64,000 nucleotides of DNA from Streptacidiphilus jeojiense. GTDB taxonomy: Bacteria; Actinomycetota; Actinomycetes; Streptomycetales; Streptomycetaceae. The notes under the pieces were generated by a model that searched no databases, had not been told where the DNA came from, and worked only from the letters and a program-made list of their open reading frames with translations. Both the position numbers and the translations under genes were made by a program. Where the stretch lies: the NCBI RefSeq assembly GCF_000719095.1, contig NZ_JOEH01000031.1, positions 42,527-106,526 on the forward strand, written 5' to 3'. Below, in pieces: positions 1 to 14,060 of this stretch; the stretch's first letter is position 1, and every line of letters starts with the position of its first letter.

Positions 1-21
1 CCGGCCCTGCGGCTGACGGCC

Positions 22-960
22 GTGCGGGCGACGACCGCCCTGGGGCTCGCAGCCGGATACGCAGCCGACGCCGCCTTCGGCGACCCCCGGCGCGGGCACC
101 CGGTGGCCGGGTTCGGCCGGGCCGCCGGGGCGCTGGAGCGGCTGCTCTGGCAGGACCGGCGCGACAGCGGAGCGGTCTTCACGGCGCTCTGCGTCGGCAC
201 GGTGGCGGTTGCGGCCCGGTGCGGCGAGCGGGCACTGCGGCGCACCCCGGCGGGAACGGCGCTGTTCACGGCCGCGGCCACCTGGACCGTGCTCGGCGGC
301 GCGTCCCTGGTGCGGGAGGCGCGGACCATCGGCGCGGCTCTGGAGGCAGGCGACCTGGCGGCGGCGCGCGAGCGGCTGCCGTACCTCTGCGGACGCGACC
401 CCAGGGAGCTGACGGAGCAGCAGATCGCCCGTGCGGTGGTCGAGTCGGTGGCCGAGAACACCGCCGACGCGGTGGTGAACGCCCTGGCGTGGGGCGCGGT
501 GGCAGGCGCTCCCGGGCTGCTGGCGTTCCGTGCGGTGAACACCCTGGACGCCATGGTGGGCCATCGCTCGCCCCGCTACCTGCGCTTCGGCTGGGCCTCG
601 GCCCGGCTGGACGACGTGGCGGGCTGGCCGGGGGCCCGGCTGACCGCGCTGCTGACCGTCGCCGCCGCGGGGCCGGACCACCGCGGGGAGGCCTGGCGGG
701 TGTGGCGGGCGGACGCCTCCAGCCACCCCAGCCCCAACGCCGGCCAGGCGGAGGCGGCGTTCGCCGGCGCGCTGGGAGTGCAGTTGGGCGGGACCTTGCA
801 GTACGGCGCGAGGGTGGAGCACCGTCCGGTGCTCGGAGCGGGGTCGCGGCCGGTGGCGGTCGCGGACATCGAACGGGCCTGCCGGCTGTCCCGGCGGGTG
901 GGGCTGCTCGCGGTCGGCGTGACCGCGCTGGTCGCAGGGGTACGGAGGGGGCGCCGATGA
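22..960 (+). CDS. cobD: Adenosylcobinamide-phosphate synthase CobD/CbiB
   Basis: Membrane enzyme that attaches the aminopropanol-phosphate arm to adenosylcobyric acid late in cobalamin synthesis. The 312-aa length fits the family. The N-terminal [13 protein letters not shown] motif and the central [13 protein letters not shown] motif are family hallmarks, and hydrophobic stretches alternate along the chain. The GTG at 22 gives the expected N-terminus just before the family motif. The stop overlaps cobQ by 4 bases (ATGA), so it heads the cobQ-cobN-chelatase-cobO-cobB operon visible here. The promoter and any riboswitch of this operon lie outside the window. Confidence 0.92.
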   Translation: MRATTALGLAAGYAADAAFGDPRRGHPVAGFGRAAGALERLLWQDRRDSGAVFTALCVGTVAVAARCGERALRRTPAGTALFTAAATWTVLGGASLVREARTIGAALEAGDLAAARERLPYLCGRDPRELTEQQIARAVVESVAENTADAVVNALAWGAVAGAPGLLAFRAVNTLDAMVGHRSPRYLRFGWASARLDDVAGWPGARLTALLTVAAAGPDHRGEAWRVWRADASSHPSPNAGQAEAAFAGALGVQLGGTLQYGARVEHRPVLGAGSRPVAVADIERACRLSRRVGLLAVGVTALVAGVRRGRR

Positions 961-2453
961 ACGGGGCACTGCTGGTCGCGGGGACCACCTCGGACGCCGG
1001 GAAGAGCGTGGTGACCGCCGGTGTCTGCCGCTGGCTGGCCCGGCAGGGGGTCTCCGTCGCGCCGTTCAAGGCGCAGAACATGTCGCTGAACTCCTTCGTC
1101 ACCGCCGACGGCGCCGAGATCGGCCGGGCCCAGGCGATGCAGGCGGCGGCGGCCCGGATCGAACCCGAGGCGGCGATGAACCCGGTGCTGCTCAAGCCCG
1201 GCTCCGACCAGCGCAGCCAGGTGGTGGTGCTGGGGCAGCCGGTCGCCGAGGTCGGCGCGCTGGACTACCGCGAGCGCAAGCCGGCGCTGCTGCGGATCGC
1301 CCTGGACTGCCTGGCCGACCTGCGCGGCCGCTACGACGTGGTGGTCTGCGAGGGCGCCGGCTCCCCCGCCGAGATCAACCTGCGCGACCGGGACATCGCC
1401 AACATGGGCCTGGCGGTCGCCGCCGCGCTGCCGGTGGTGGTGGTCGGCGACATCGACCGGGGCGGGGTCTTCGCGTCCATGTACGGGACGCTGGCGCTGC
1501 TGTCCGCAGAGGACCAGCGGCACCTGGCCGGATGGATCGTCAACAAGTTCCGCGGCGACGTCCGGCTGCTCAAGCCGGGCCTGGACATGCTGGAGCAGTT
1601 GACGCACCGTCCGTCCCTGGGCGTGCTGCCGATGCTGCCGGGTCTGTGGCTGGACGCCGAGGACTCACTGGACCTGGCCGGACTGGTCGACCGGGCGCCC
1701 AGCGGCGGCGCCTCCGGCGAGGAGGTGCTGCGGGTCTCGGTGGTGCGGCTGCCCCGGCTGTCCAACTTCACCGACATCGACGCGCTGGCCCAGGAGCCGG
1801 GGGTGCTGGTGCGCTGGGCCACCCGGCCGGAGGAGCTGGCCGACGCCGACCTGGTGGTGCTGCCCGGCACCAGGGCCACCGTCGCCGACCTGGCCTGGCT
1901 GCGCGAGCGCGGCCTGGACGCGGCGCTGGCCGGACGCGCCGCCGAGGGGTGGCCGGTGCTGGGGGTGTGCGGCGGCTACCAGATGCTGGCGCTGACCATC
2001 CTGGACGAGGTCGAGTCCAGGGCCGGAGCCGTCCCCGGCCTCGGGCTGCTGCCGGTTCGGGTGGAGTTCGCGACCGCCAAGACGCTGGCCCGGCCGGTCG
2101 GCGAGGCCTACGGGGAGACCGTGGCCGGCTACGAGATCCACCACGGGGTGGCCGCCGTCGAGGGCGGCGAGCCCTGGCTGGACGGGGTCCGCCAGGGCTC
2201 GGTCTGGGGCACCACCTGGCACGGCGCACTGGAGAACGACGGCTTCCGCCGCGCCTTCCTGCGCGAGGTCGCTACGGCCGCCGGCCGCCGCTTCGTGCCG
2301 GCCCCGGACACCTGCTTCGCGGCGGCCCGCGAGGAACGGCTGGACCGGCTGGGCGATCTGATCGAGGAACACGCCGACACCGCGGCACTGCTGCGGCTGA
2401 TCGAGGGCGGCGTACCGGACGGGCTGCCGTTCGTGCCGCCGGGTGCGCCGTGA
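957..2453 (+). CDS. cobQ: Cobyric acid synthase CobQ
   Basis: Glutamine-dependent amidotransferase that amidates four side chains of adenosylcobyrinic acid a,c-diamide to give cobyric acid. The protein is 498 aa from ATG 957. The N-terminal dethiobiotin-synthetase-like domain has the phosphate-loop stretch [14 protein letters not shown] and the [10 protein letters not shown] motif. The C-terminal class I glutaminase domain has GVCGGYQML with the nucleophile Cys, and a late EIHHG motif with the catalytic His. The ATG overlaps the cobD stop (ATGA), which implies translational coupling. An open frame continues further upstream to 219, but only the part from 957 matches the family. Confidence 0.95.
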   Translation: MNGALLVAGTTSDAGKSVVTAGVCRWLARQGVSVAPFKAQNMSLNSFVTADGAEIGRAQAMQAAAARIEPEAAMNPVLLKPGSDQRSQVVVLGQPVAEVGALDYRERKPALLRIALDCLADLRGRYDVVVCEGAGSPAEINLRDRDIANMGLAVAAALPVVVVGDIDRGGVFASMYGTLALLSAEDQRHLAGWIVNKFRGDVRLLKPGLDMLEQLTHRPSLGVLPMLPGLWLDAEDSLDLAGLVDRAPSGGASGEEVLRVSVVRLPRLSNFTDIDALAQEPGVLVRWATRPEELADADLVVLPGTRATVADLAWLRERGLDAALAGRAAEGWPVLGVCGGYQMLALTILDEVESRAGAVPGLGLLPVRVEFATAKTLARPVGEAYGETVAGYEIHHGVAAVEGGEPWLDGVRQGSVWGTTWHGALENDGFRRAFLREVATAAGRRFVPAPDTCFAAAREERLDRLGDLIEEHADTAALLRLIEGGVPDGLPFVPPGAP

Positions 2454-2485
2454 CCGAACCAACCACTTCTGGAGAGGTACCTGCT

Positions 2486-6135
<3,650 letters not shown>

Positions 6136-6139
<4 letters not shown>

Positions 6140-8184
6140 CCGACTCCCGCTATCCCTTCACCGCGATCGTCGGCATGGACGACCTGCGCCTCTCGCTGCT
6201 GCTGAACGCGGTGTCCCCGCAGGTCGGCGGGGTGCTGGTGCGCGGCGAGAAGGGCACCGCCAAGTCGACCATGGTGCGGGCGCTGGCCGGGCTGCTGCCG
6301 TCGATCGCGGTGGTCGACGGCTGCCGCTTCGCCTGCGACCCGGCCGCACCGGACGCCCAGTGCCCGGACGGGCCGCACGACACCGCCGCACCGGCCGCCG
6401 AACGGGCCACCCGGCTGGTGGAGTTGCCGGTCGGGGTGTCCGAGGACCGCATCGTCGGCTCGCTGGACCTGGAGCGGGCGCTGGCCGAGGGGGTCAAGGC
6501 CTACGAGCCCGGGCTGCTCGCCGCCGCGCACCGGGGCGTGCTCTACATCGACGAGGTGAACCTGCTCAACGACCACCTGGTCGACCTGCTGCTGGACGCC
6601 GCCGCGATGGGCCGCTCCTACGTCGAGCGCGAGGGCGTCTCGGTGCGCCATGCGGCGCGGTTCCTGCTGGTCGGGACGATGAACCCGGAGGAGGGCGAGC
6701 TGCGTCCGCAGCTGCTGGACCGGTTCGGCCTGACCGTCGAGGTCGCCGCGACCCGGGAACCGGTGGAGCGGGCCGAGGTGGTCCGGCGGCGGCTGGCCTA
6801 CGACGCCGACCCGGAGGGCTTCGCGGAGCGCTGGGCGCAGCAGGAGAAGGAGCTCGCGGCCCGGATCACCGCGGCGCGGGCGCTGCTGCCCGCCGTGCTG
6901 CTGGGAGATCCGGCGCTGCGTCAGATCACCGCCGTGTGCGCCGCGTTCGAGGTGGACGGGCTGCGCGCGGACATCGTGATGGCGCGGACCGCCGTCGCGC
7001 TGGCGGCCTGGGCCGGCCGGACCGAGGTCACCGCCGAGGACGTCCGCACCGCCGCGCAGCTGGCGCTGCCGCACCGGCGCCGGCGCAACCCCTTCGACGC
7101 GCCCGGCCTGGACGAGGAGAAGCTGGACCAGACCCTGGAGCAGTCGGCCGCCGAGGAACCGGACGGCGGCCCCGACGACGACGGCCCCGGCCCCGAGGGA
7201 CCGCCCGACGGCGGCGGTCCTGACGGTCCGTCGGGCGGTGGCCAGGACGCTCCCGAGCCAGAGGCCTCCGGGCAGGAGAACTCCGGTGAGGAGAGCGCGC
7301 CCAGCCGCACCGCCCCGGCGCCGCCCCAGCCCGCCGCACCGGCCGCCTCCCCCTACCGGACCCGGCTGCTGACCGTGCCCGGGCTCGGCGAGGGCGCCGG
7401 GGGGCGCCGCTCGCGGGCCCGCACCGACAGCGGCGGCCACACCGTCCGGGCGGCCCGGCCGACCGGGGCGCTGCAGCGGCTGCACCTGGCCGCCACCGTC
7501 CAGGCCGCGGCCCCGCACCAGCTGGCCCGGGGCCGGGACGGACGGGCGCTGCGGCTGCGCCGGGACGACTTCCGCGAGCAGGTCCGCGAGGGCCGCGAGT
7601 CCAACCTGGTGCTGTTCGTGGTGGACGCCTCCGGATCGATGGCGGCCCGGCAGCGGATGTCGGCGGTCAAGGGCGCGGTGCTGTCGCTGCTGATGGACGC
7701 CTACCAACGGCGCGACAAGATCGGCATGATCACCTTCCGGGGCTCCGAGGCCGTGCTGGCGCTGCCGCCCACCTCCTCGGTCGAGGTCGGTGCGGCCCGG
7801 CTGGAGCAGCTGCCGACGGGCGGCCGCACGCCGCTGGCCGCCGGGCTGCTGCGGGCCCACGAGACGCTGCGGCTGGAGCGGCTGCGCGATCCGCGCCGCC
7901 GTCCGCTGCTGGTGGTGGTCACCGACGGCCGGGCCACCGGCGGGTCGCAGGCACTCCCCGACGCCCGTCGGGCGGCGCAGCTGCTGGCCGCGCAGGGCAC
8001 GGCGGCCGTGGTCGTCGACTGCGAGAGCGGACCGGTCCGGCTGGGCCTGGCCGCCGAGTTGGCGCAGCACCTGGCCGGCGAGGCGGTCCGGCTGGAGGAG
8101 CTGGCCGCCGACAGCGTCACCCACCTCGTCACCGACCTCATCCACACCGACCGTGGACACAGCAAGCAGAAGGAGGCGGCGTAG
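6136..8184 (+). CDS. Magnesium/cobalt chelatase ATPase, fused AAA+ and VWA domains (ChlI/ChlD type)
   Basis: Probable ATPase partner of CobN, fusing the I-type AAA+ motor and the D-type VWA adaptor in one 682-aa chain. Residues 1 to about 330 form the AAA+ domain, with Walker A GEKGTAKST and Walker B YIDEVNLL. A Pro/Gly/Asp-rich linker spans roughly residues 340-420. The C-terminal VWA domain has the MIDAS motif DASGSM and a later TDGRAT. The GTG start overlaps the cobN stop (GTGA). The same fused type accompanies CobN in other actinobacteria and replaces separate CobS and CobT; its role here is inferred from that context. Confidence 0.9.
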
Positions 8185-8186
8185 CC

Positions 8187-8783
8187 ATGCCGCAGGGACA
8201 GCCGACCACCGTTCCCGACGACGGCCTGACCACCCGTCAGCGCCGTACCCAGCCCGTGCTCGCCGTGCACACCGGTCCCGGCAAGGGCAAGTCGACCGCC
8301 GCCTTCGGGCTGGCCCTGCGGGCCTGGAACCAGGGCTGGCCGATCGGGGTGTTCCAGTTCGTCAAGTCCGCCAAGTGGAAGGTCGGCGAGGAGCACGCGC
8401 TGCGGGTGCTGGGCGCCAGCGGCGAGGGCGGCAGTGTGGCCTGGCACAAGATGGGCGAGGGCTGGTCCTGGGTGCAGCGCGACATCGAGGACAGCGAGGA
8501 CGCCGCCCGCGAGGGCTGGGAGCAGGTCAAGCGCGACCTGGCGGCCGAGACCTACCGGCTCTACGTCCTGGACGAGTTCACCTATCCGCTGCACTGGGGC
8601 TGGATCGACACCGACGAGGTGCTGGCGGTGCTCAAGGACCGTCCGGGCAGCCAGCATGTGGTGATCACCGGCCGCAACGCCCCGGCGGCGCTGGTGGACG
8701 CCGCCGACCTGGTCACCGAGATGACCAAGGTCAAGCACCCGATGGACGCGGGCCGCAAGGGCCAGCGCGGCATCGAGTGGTAG
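8187..8783 (+). CDS. cobO: Cob(I)yrinic acid a,c-diamide adenosyltransferase CobO
   Basis: Transfers the adenosyl group from ATP to the cobalt of cob(I)yrinic acid a,c-diamide (the CobA/CobO/BtuR family). The protein is 198 aa. The phosphate-binding loop HTGPGKGKSTAAFG lies near residue 30, followed by the family segments GVFQFVKSAKWKVGEE, VLDEFTYPLHWGW and VVITGRNAP. It starts 2 bases after the chelatase stop and its end overlaps the cobB start by 7 bases. Confidence 0.95.
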   Translation: MPQGQPTTVPDDGLTTRQRRTQPVLAVHTGPGKGKSTAAFGLALRAWNQGWPIGVFQFVKSAKWKVGEEHALRVLGASGEGGSVAWHKMGEGWSWVQRDIEDSEDAAREGWEQVKRDLAAETYRLYVLDEFTYPLHWGWIDTDEVLAVLKDRPGSQHVVITGRNAPAALVDAADLVTEMTKVKHPMDAGRKGQRGIEW

Positions 8784-10147
8784 CGCTCCCCCGGCTCGTC
8801 CTGGCCGCCCCCTCCTCCGGCAGCGGGAAGACCACCGTCGCCACCGGGCTGATGGCCGCGCTCACCGGGCTGGGGCTGGCGGTGTCGCCGCACAAGGTCG
8901 GTCCCGACTACATCGACCCCGGCTACCACGCGCTCGCCACCGGCCGTCCCGGACGCAACCTGGACGCCTTCCTGTGCGGACCCGAGCGGCTGCCCGGGCT
9001 GCTGCTGCACGGCGCGGCCGGGGCGGACGTCGCCGTGGTCGAGGGCGTGATGGGGATGTTCGACGGGGCGGCGGGGCGTGGGGAGTTCGCCTCGACGGCG
9101 CATGTCGCCAAGCTGCTGCGGGCGCCGGTGGTGCTGGTGGTGGACGCCTCCTCGCAGAGCAGGTCGGTGGCGGCGCTGGTGCACGGGTTCGCGTCCTGGG
9201 ATCCGGAGGTGCGGCTGGGCGGGGTGATCCTCAACCGGGTCGCCTCGGACCGGCACGAGGAGCTGCTGCGGGACGCCCTGGAGAGCGGCGGCGTGCCGGT
9301 GCTCGGTGCGGTGCGGCGGCAGGCCGAGGTGGTGACGCCCAGCCGGCACCTGGGGCTGATCCCGGCGGTGGAGCGGGACGCCGAGGCGCTGCGCGCGGTG
9401 CGGTCCATGGGCGAGCTGGTCCGGGCCGGGGTGGATCTGGAGGCGCTGCTGGCGCTGGCCCGCAGCGCTCCCCCGCTGGACGCCGAACCCTGGGACCCGG
9501 CTGCGGAGATCGAGGCGCTGGGCGGACCGGTGCCGGGGCGGCCGGTGGTCGCGTTGGCCTCGGGTGCCGCCTTCTCCTTCAGCTACGCCGAGAACGCCGA
9601 ACTCCTCGCCGCCGCCGGCGCCGAGGTCGCCCCGTTCGACCCGCTGCGCGACGAGAAGCTGCCGGAAGGCACCTCCGCGCTGGTCATCGGCGGCGGCTTC
9701 CCCGAGGTGTACGCGGAGCGGCTGTCCGGCAACACCGCGCTGCGGGAGTCGGTCCGGGCGCTCGCCGCCTCCGGTGCGCCGCTGGTGGCCGAGTGCGCCG
9801 GGCTGCTCTACCTGGCGCGCTCGCTGGACGGGGCCCCGATGTGCGGGGTGCTGGACGCGGAGGCGCGGATGACCGAGCGGCTGACCCTGGGCTACCGCGA
9901 GGCGGTGGCGCTGTCGGACAGCCCGCTGGCGACGGCCGGGACCCGGCTGAACGGGCACGAGTTCCACCGCACGGTCTGCGAGCCGGGCGGCGGTCCCGCA
10001 CCCGCCTGGGGCTGGCGCGGGGCGGCCGGGCCGCGTACCGAGGGGTTCACCTCGCCCACCCTGCACGCCTCCTACCTGCATCTGCACTGGGCCGGCGCCC
10101 CGCAGCTGCCGCACCGGCTGCTCGGGCACGCACTGCTCGGCGCCTGA
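8777..10147 (+). CDS. cobB: Cobyrinate a,c-diamide synthase CobB
   Basis: Glutamine-dependent amidation of hydrogenobyrinate at positions a and c. The protein is 456 aa from GTG 8777. The N-terminal ATP-binding domain has APSSGSGKTT and the HKVGPDYIDPGYH motif. A middle segment VVEGVMGMFDG follows. The C-terminal glutaminase-like domain has the nucleophile Cys in AECAGLLYL. No other start fits before the P-loop, and GTG 8777 overlaps cobO by 7 bases. It is the last gene of the operon and converges on a minus-strand ATPase gene. Confidence 0.93.
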   Translation: MVALPRLVLAAPSSGSGKTTVATGLMAALTGLGLAVSPHKVGPDYIDPGYHALATGRPGRNLDAFLCGPERLPGLLLHGAAGADVAVVEGVMGMFDGAAGRGEFASTAHVAKLLRAPVVLVVDASSQSRSVAALVHGFASWDPEVRLGGVILNRVASDRHEELLRDALESGGVPVLGAVRRQAEVVTPSRHLGLIPAVERDAEALRAVRSMGELVRAGVDLEALLALARSAPPLDAEPWDPAAEIEALGGPVPGRPVVALASGAAFSFSYAENAELLAAAGAEVAPFDPLRDEKLPEGTSALVIGGGFPEVYAERLSGNTALRESVRALAASGAPLVAECAGLLYLARSLDGAPMCGVLDAEARMTERLTLGYREAVALSDSPLATAGTRLNGHEFHRTVCEPGGGPAPAWGWRGAAGPRTEGFTSPTLHASYLHLHWAGAPQLPHRLLGHALLGA

Positions 10148-10148
10148 A

Positions 10149-10199
10149 CCGCCGTCAGCGCCTGCGAGCCGCCGTCAGCGCTTGAGCCGCCGTCAGCGC
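10149..10199. repeat. Three direct copies of a 13-bp unit at a convergent gene junction
   Basis: The unit CCGCCGTCAGCGC occurs exactly at 10149-10161, 10169-10181 and 10187-10199. Each copy carries the complement of a TGA stop preceded by an Arg codon. The third copy contains the actual stop of the minus-strand ATPase gene (10193). The other two lie just beyond it, so they look like slippage copies of the gene's 3' end. Confidence 0.8.
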
Positions 10200-11254
10200 T
10201 TGAGCTGTCGCGCCTGCTCGCGGCCGTAGGCCCGCAGCAGGAAGGGCAGCCGGTAGCGGCCGGTGCCCGCCCCGTACCGGACCAGCACCGAGGCCCGGAT
10301 CAGCCCGGCCCAGGCGGCCTCCAGCGCCGGGCCCGAGAGCGGCGTCCCCGGCAGCGCCAGCCCGGCGCAGGCCTGGTGCGCGTCGGCCAGGTCGAAGCCG
10401 ACCGGGACCCCCGACAGCGCGGCCCACAGCAGCCGCTCGTCGTCGGTGCACAGCTCGTGGCTGGCCTCGGCGGCGGACCGCAGCGTGCGGTCCGGCAGAT
10501 GGCGGCGGCCCGCCTCGGCGTGCGCCGGATCGAGTTCGCCGGGAGCCAGCGCCAGCAGCCCGGCCGGGCAGGCGGTCTCAGTCATCAGCCGCCGGGGCGG
10601 GGTGTCGACCAGGCGGCTGGCGGCCAGCACCAGGGCCAGCGGGTTGCGGTCCAGCAGGTGGCACAGCGGCAGCGCGTCCAGGTGCTCCCTGCCTCCCCGG
10701 GCCATCGGGCCGGCGCCGAACTGACGGGCCCTCAGCCGTAGCAGCGCCACCGCCGGGGTCTCGGCCAGCGGTTCCAGGCGCTGGACGTGCTCATGGTGCG
10801 AACCGGGGCCGGCCCGGCCTGCGCAGAGCACCGTCAGCTCGGGGCAGGTGTCCAGCAGGTACTCCAGTGCCGCCGCGCCCCGGCCCCTGAGCCGTTCGGT
10901 GCCGTCAAGCAGCAGCAGGGTCGGCTCGGTCCCCAATGCGCTGGCCAGGCCGCCCAGTTCGGAGACACCGGGACGCTCGGGCACCCGCAGGGCGTAGCCG
11001 AGGGTGACCGCGAAGAGCTCGGGTGCGAGCAGCGAGCCGAGATCGGCCCGGCGGACCCGGCCGCCGACCTCGCCGTGCCAGACCTCCGCGGCCTTCCGGG
11101 CCAGCCGGGTCTTGCCTACGCCCACCGTCCCGGTCAGCGCGACCAGCCGCCGGGTGCCCAGTGCCTGGTGCAGGGAGGCGAGTTCGCGGTCCCGGCCGAG
11201 CAGGGTGTCGTCGGTCGGGCAGGGCTCGGGCGGAGTGGCTGCCTCGGTGGCCAT
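10193..11254 (-). CDS. STAND/NB-ARC-type ATPase lacking a DNA-binding domain
   Basis: A 353-aa protein with an LGRDRELASLHQAL entry motif, Walker A GTVGVGKTRLA and a degenerate Walker B LLLLDGTE, as in the ATPase core of AfsR/LuxR-type STAND regulators. The C-terminal part (SHELCTDDERLLWAALSGVPVGFDLADAHQ) matches the same region of the larger regulator at 11565-13919. It ends before any TPR repeats or HTH. ATG 11254 has GAGGAGG upstream. It may be a truncated paralogue or a modulator of the neighbouring regulator; its function is unknown. Confidence 0.7.
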   Translation of the reverse strand: MATEAATPPEPCPTDDTLLGRDRELASLHQALGTRRLVALTGTVGVGKTRLARKAAEVWHGEVGGRVRRADLGSLLAPELFAVTLGYALRVPERPGVSELGGLASALGTEPTLLLLDGTERLRGRGAAALEYLLDTCPELTVLCAGRAGPGSHHEHVQRLEPLAETPAVALLRLRARQFGAGPMARGGREHLDALPLCHLLDRNPLALVLAASRLVDTPPRRLMTETACPAGLLALAPGELDPAHAEAGRRHLPDRTLRSAAEASHELCTDDERLLWAALSGVPVGFDLADAHQACAGLALPGTPLSGPALEAAWAGLIRASVLVRYGAGTGRYRLPFLLRAYGREQARQLKR

Positions 11255-11564
11255 GGCGGCCTCCTCGTGTCGGTGCGGAGCGAGTCGGTGCGAGGACGGG
11301 TCAGTGCAGGGCGGGCGCCCGGAACAACGACCGGGCCCGCCACGGCACCCCCCGCCAGTGGAACCGGGGGAGCCCCTGCTGCAACGGCGGATGCCGTGAC
11401 GGTCGCCGGGCTGCCCCCCGTACCGGTCCCAGAGGCCCTTGCGGACCCCCTGCTGTACCCGGCTCCGGTGCGGCCCGACGTGCTTCCAGCATCGACCGCG
11501 GGCCCCGGCCCGGGCATCGGTAACCGACCGAAACAGGTATACCTAGATCTGCGCCGGCACCTAC
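11255..11564. other. 310-bp intergenic region between two minus-strand ATPase genes
   Basis: No convincing gene lies here. It holds the 3' flank of the LuxR-type regulator and must contain the promoter of the shorter ATPase gene unless the two are co-transcribed. Near the regulator's stop it is locally AT-richer, with the perfect palindrome AGGTATACCT (11536-11545) overlapping a short CTAGGTA repeat read on the minus strand. Open frames through the rest look like codon-bias artefacts. Confidence 0.5.
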
Positions 11565-13919
11565 CTAGACGCTGTCCTCCACGACCTGCGAGCGGGCCAC
11601 GGCCGCGGCGATCTCGGTGCGCGAGGAGAAGCCCAACTTGGCCAGGATGTGCTCGACATGGGCGTCGGCGGTGCGCTTGGAGATCACCAGCAGCTCGGCC
11701 ACCTGACGGTTCGACATGCCCTGCGCGACCAGCGCGGCGACCTCGCGCTCACGGCGGGTCAGCAGATCCGGTCCCGGGGCCCGCGCCGGCTGCTCCGGCC
11801 CGCTCGACTCCGGCCCGCTCGGCACCGGCTGCGGGGTGTCCGCCTCGGAGAGGGCCAACTCGACGGCCCGCTCCGGCTCGCAGGACGCCCCCTGCCGGTG
11901 GCACTCCGCCCGGAGCGGCTCGCCGAGGGCCGCGACGATCAGCCGCACCGCCGTGTCGTGCGGCCCGTGCAGCTCGACGGCGCCGCTCAGCGGGAGCCCG
12001 GACCGCTCCCAGAGCGCGGCGGCGGCGCCCAGCAGCCAGGCGGCCCGGCGGTGCCGGCCCTCCGCGGCCGCGACCCAGGCCAGCACCTCCAGCGCGTACG
12101 CCTGCCCGGTGCGGTCGCCCAGCTCGGTGCGCAGCCGCAGTGACTGACGGGCGGTCAGCGAGGCCTCCTGGTACTGGCCGAGGGCGAACTGCGCCTGGGC
12201 CTTCACCAGCAGCAGGAAGCCGCGCAGCCAGCACTCGTCCGGCTCCGCGGCCAGCACCGCCAGGTGCGCGTCGCAGATCTCCACGCCCTTGTCCGGACGG
12301 TCGGTGGTCACGTGCTTGAGGGCCCAGTGCGCCATCATCAGGCCGTCGCTGACCGGGTCCTCACCGGGGCGCAGATACTCGAAGATCTTCTGGGTGTGGG
12401 CCTCGACCTGCTCGTAGTCGCCGCGCCAGCCCGCGGCCAGGGTCAGGAAGTGGTGCGCGTGCAGCCGCAGCCGGTCGTCGTCCAGCCGCTCCGCGATCGC
12501 CAGCGCCTCCAGCAGGCCCGGCAGCGCGCCGTCGTGGTCGCCGGCGAACAGCGACAGCTGGGCGCCGAGGCTGAGCGCCAGCGACCGGGCCGCGGTGGGC
12601 GCGGGCTGCTCGGCGAGGGCCAGGTCGATCCAGTGCCGCCCCTCGGCGTGCAGCCCGGAGCAGACCCAGAAGGCCCACAGGTCGGTGCAGAAGGACAGGG
12701 CCTGGTCGGGATCGGTGGAGCTGTCGATCTGGAAGCGCAGCGCGGCGCGCAGGTTCTCCAGTTCCGGGCCGAGCGCGCGGAACAGCGGCAGCTGCGCGTC
12801 GGTGGCGAAGCGGGTCCGGAACTCGCCCGCCATCGCCCGGTAGTGGGCCAGGTGCCGGTGCCGGACCGCGGCCTCCTCGCCGGTCTGCTCCAGCCACTCG
12901 CCGCCGTACTCGCGGATGGTGTCCAGCAGCCGGTAGCGGGTCCGGGCGTCCTCGGAGTCCACCCGCAGCACCACCGACTTGTCGACCAGGCCGATCAGCT
13001 GCTCCAGCACCGTGCCGGCGGCGAGCTCGCCGCCGGCGCAGACCCGTTCCACCGCGGTCAGGTCGAAGCTGCCGGCGAACACCGACAGCCGCGCCCAGAG
13101 CAGCCGCTCCTCGGCCGTGCACAGCTCGTGGCTCCAGCCGATGGTGGTGCGCAGGGTCTGGTGCCGCGGCAGTGCGGTGCGCCGGCCGCCGGTGAGCAGC
13201 CGGAAGCGGTCCTCCAGCCGGGCCACCAACTGGTCCAGCGGGAGGGCGCGGAGCCGTACCGTGGCGAGTTCGATGGCCAGCGGGATGCCGTCCAGCCGTC
13301 GGCACAGCGCCAGCACGTCGGCGCGGTTGCCGTCGCCCAGGGCGAAGCCCGGCAGCACCGCGGACGCCCGCTGGGCGAACAGCGCCACCGCGCCGACCCC
13401 GTCCGGGCCCTCGTCCTGGACCGGCAGCGGGGGGATGACCAGGGTGTGCTCCCCCGGGACGTCCAGCGGCTGCCGGCTGGTCGCCAGGATGCCGATCCCC
13501 GGCGCGTCCCGCAGCAGCAGGTCGGCGAGCATGGCGCAGGCGTCGACCAGGTGCTCGCAGGTGTCCAGCACCAGCAGTGCGGTCCGGTCGGCCAGGTACT
13601 CGGTGAGGAAGTCCAGCGGCGGACGGGCCGTCTGGTCCACTATCCCCAGCGCGGCGCAGACCGCCCTGGGCAGCAGTTCGGGCTCGGGCAGGGCGGAGAG
13701 CTCGACCAGGAAGACGCCGTCCGGATAGCGCTCGCGCATCCCGGCGACGGTGCGCAGTGCGATCCGGGTCTTGCCGACCCCGCCGGGGCCGGTCAGGGTG
13801 ACCAGTCTGGCCTGCGTCAGCAGCCGTTCCACGGTGGCCAGTTCGGCGCTCCGGCCGACGAAGCCGGTGACCTCGGCGGGCAGTTCCCCGACTCGCCTGC
13901 CATGGACGCTGAAGGTCAT
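11565..13919 (-). CDS. LuxR-family STAND ATPase transcriptional regulator
   Basis: A large regulator of 784 aa. The N-terminal NB-ARC-like ATPase has FVGRSAELATVERLL, Walker A GPGGVGKTRIA and Walker B LLVLDTCEH. The middle is a helical TPR-like region. The C-terminal LuxR HTH begins LTRREREVAALVAQG and contains SNRQVAELLVISKRTADAHV. ATG 13919 was preferred over an ATG 30 bases upstream because GGGGTGG lies just before it and homologous proteins start near this point. It is divergent from the riboswitch-led cobI operon. A role in cobalamin regulation is possible by position but not shown. Confidence 0.85.
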   Translation of the reverse strand: MTFSVHGRRVGELPAEVTGFVGRSAELATVERLLTQARLVTLTGPGGVGKTRIALRTVAGMRERYPDGVFLVELSALPEPELLPRAVCAALGIVDQTARPPLDFLTEYLADRTALLVLDTCEHLVDACAMLADLLLRDAPGIGILATSRQPLDVPGEHTLVIPPLPVQDEGPDGVGAVALFAQRASAVLPGFALGDGNRADVLALCRRLDGIPLAIELATVRLRALPLDQLVARLEDRFRLLTGGRRTALPRHQTLRTTIGWSHELCTAEERLLWARLSVFAGSFDLTAVERVCAGGELAAGTVLEQLIGLVDKSVVLRVDSEDARTRYRLLDTIREYGGEWLEQTGEEAAVRHRHLAHYRAMAGEFRTRFATDAQLPLFRALGPELENLRAALRFQIDSSTDPDQALSFCTDLWAFWVCSGLHAEGRHWIDLALAEQPAPTAARSLALSLGAQLSLFAGDHDGALPGLLEALAIAERLDDDRLRLHAHHFLTLAAGWRGDYEQVEAHTQKIFEYLRPGEDPVSDGLMMAHWALKHVTTDRPDKGVEICDAHLAVLAAEPDECWLRGFLLLVKAQAQFALGQYQEASLTARQSLRLRTELGDRTGQAYALEVLAWVAAAEGRHRRAAWLLGAAAALWERSGLPLSGAVELHGPHDTAVRLIVAALGEPLRAECHRQGASCEPERAVELALSEADTPQPVPSGPESSGPEQPARAPGPDLLTRREREVAALVAQGMSNRQVAELLVISKRTADAHVEHILAKLGFSSRTEIAAAVARSQVVEDSV

Positions 13920-14060
13920 GTCCACCCCGCCCGCCTCGCCGGTCCGCACTCTTCCGAGAGTATCGGTTCGTTCACTCCCGGTGGTGGTGATCAGTCAGAA
14001 CGGCGGGGAACGGGGCGTGGGCGACGACACAGCCGCCCCGGTTGACCTGGCGACGGGCCA

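Noticed and set aside
11134..11517. Minus-strand frame spanning the intergenic region and the start of the short ATPase gene
   Set aside because: Ala/Pro/Gly-rich; overlaps the strongly supported ATPase start with GAGGAGG, so judged non-coding.
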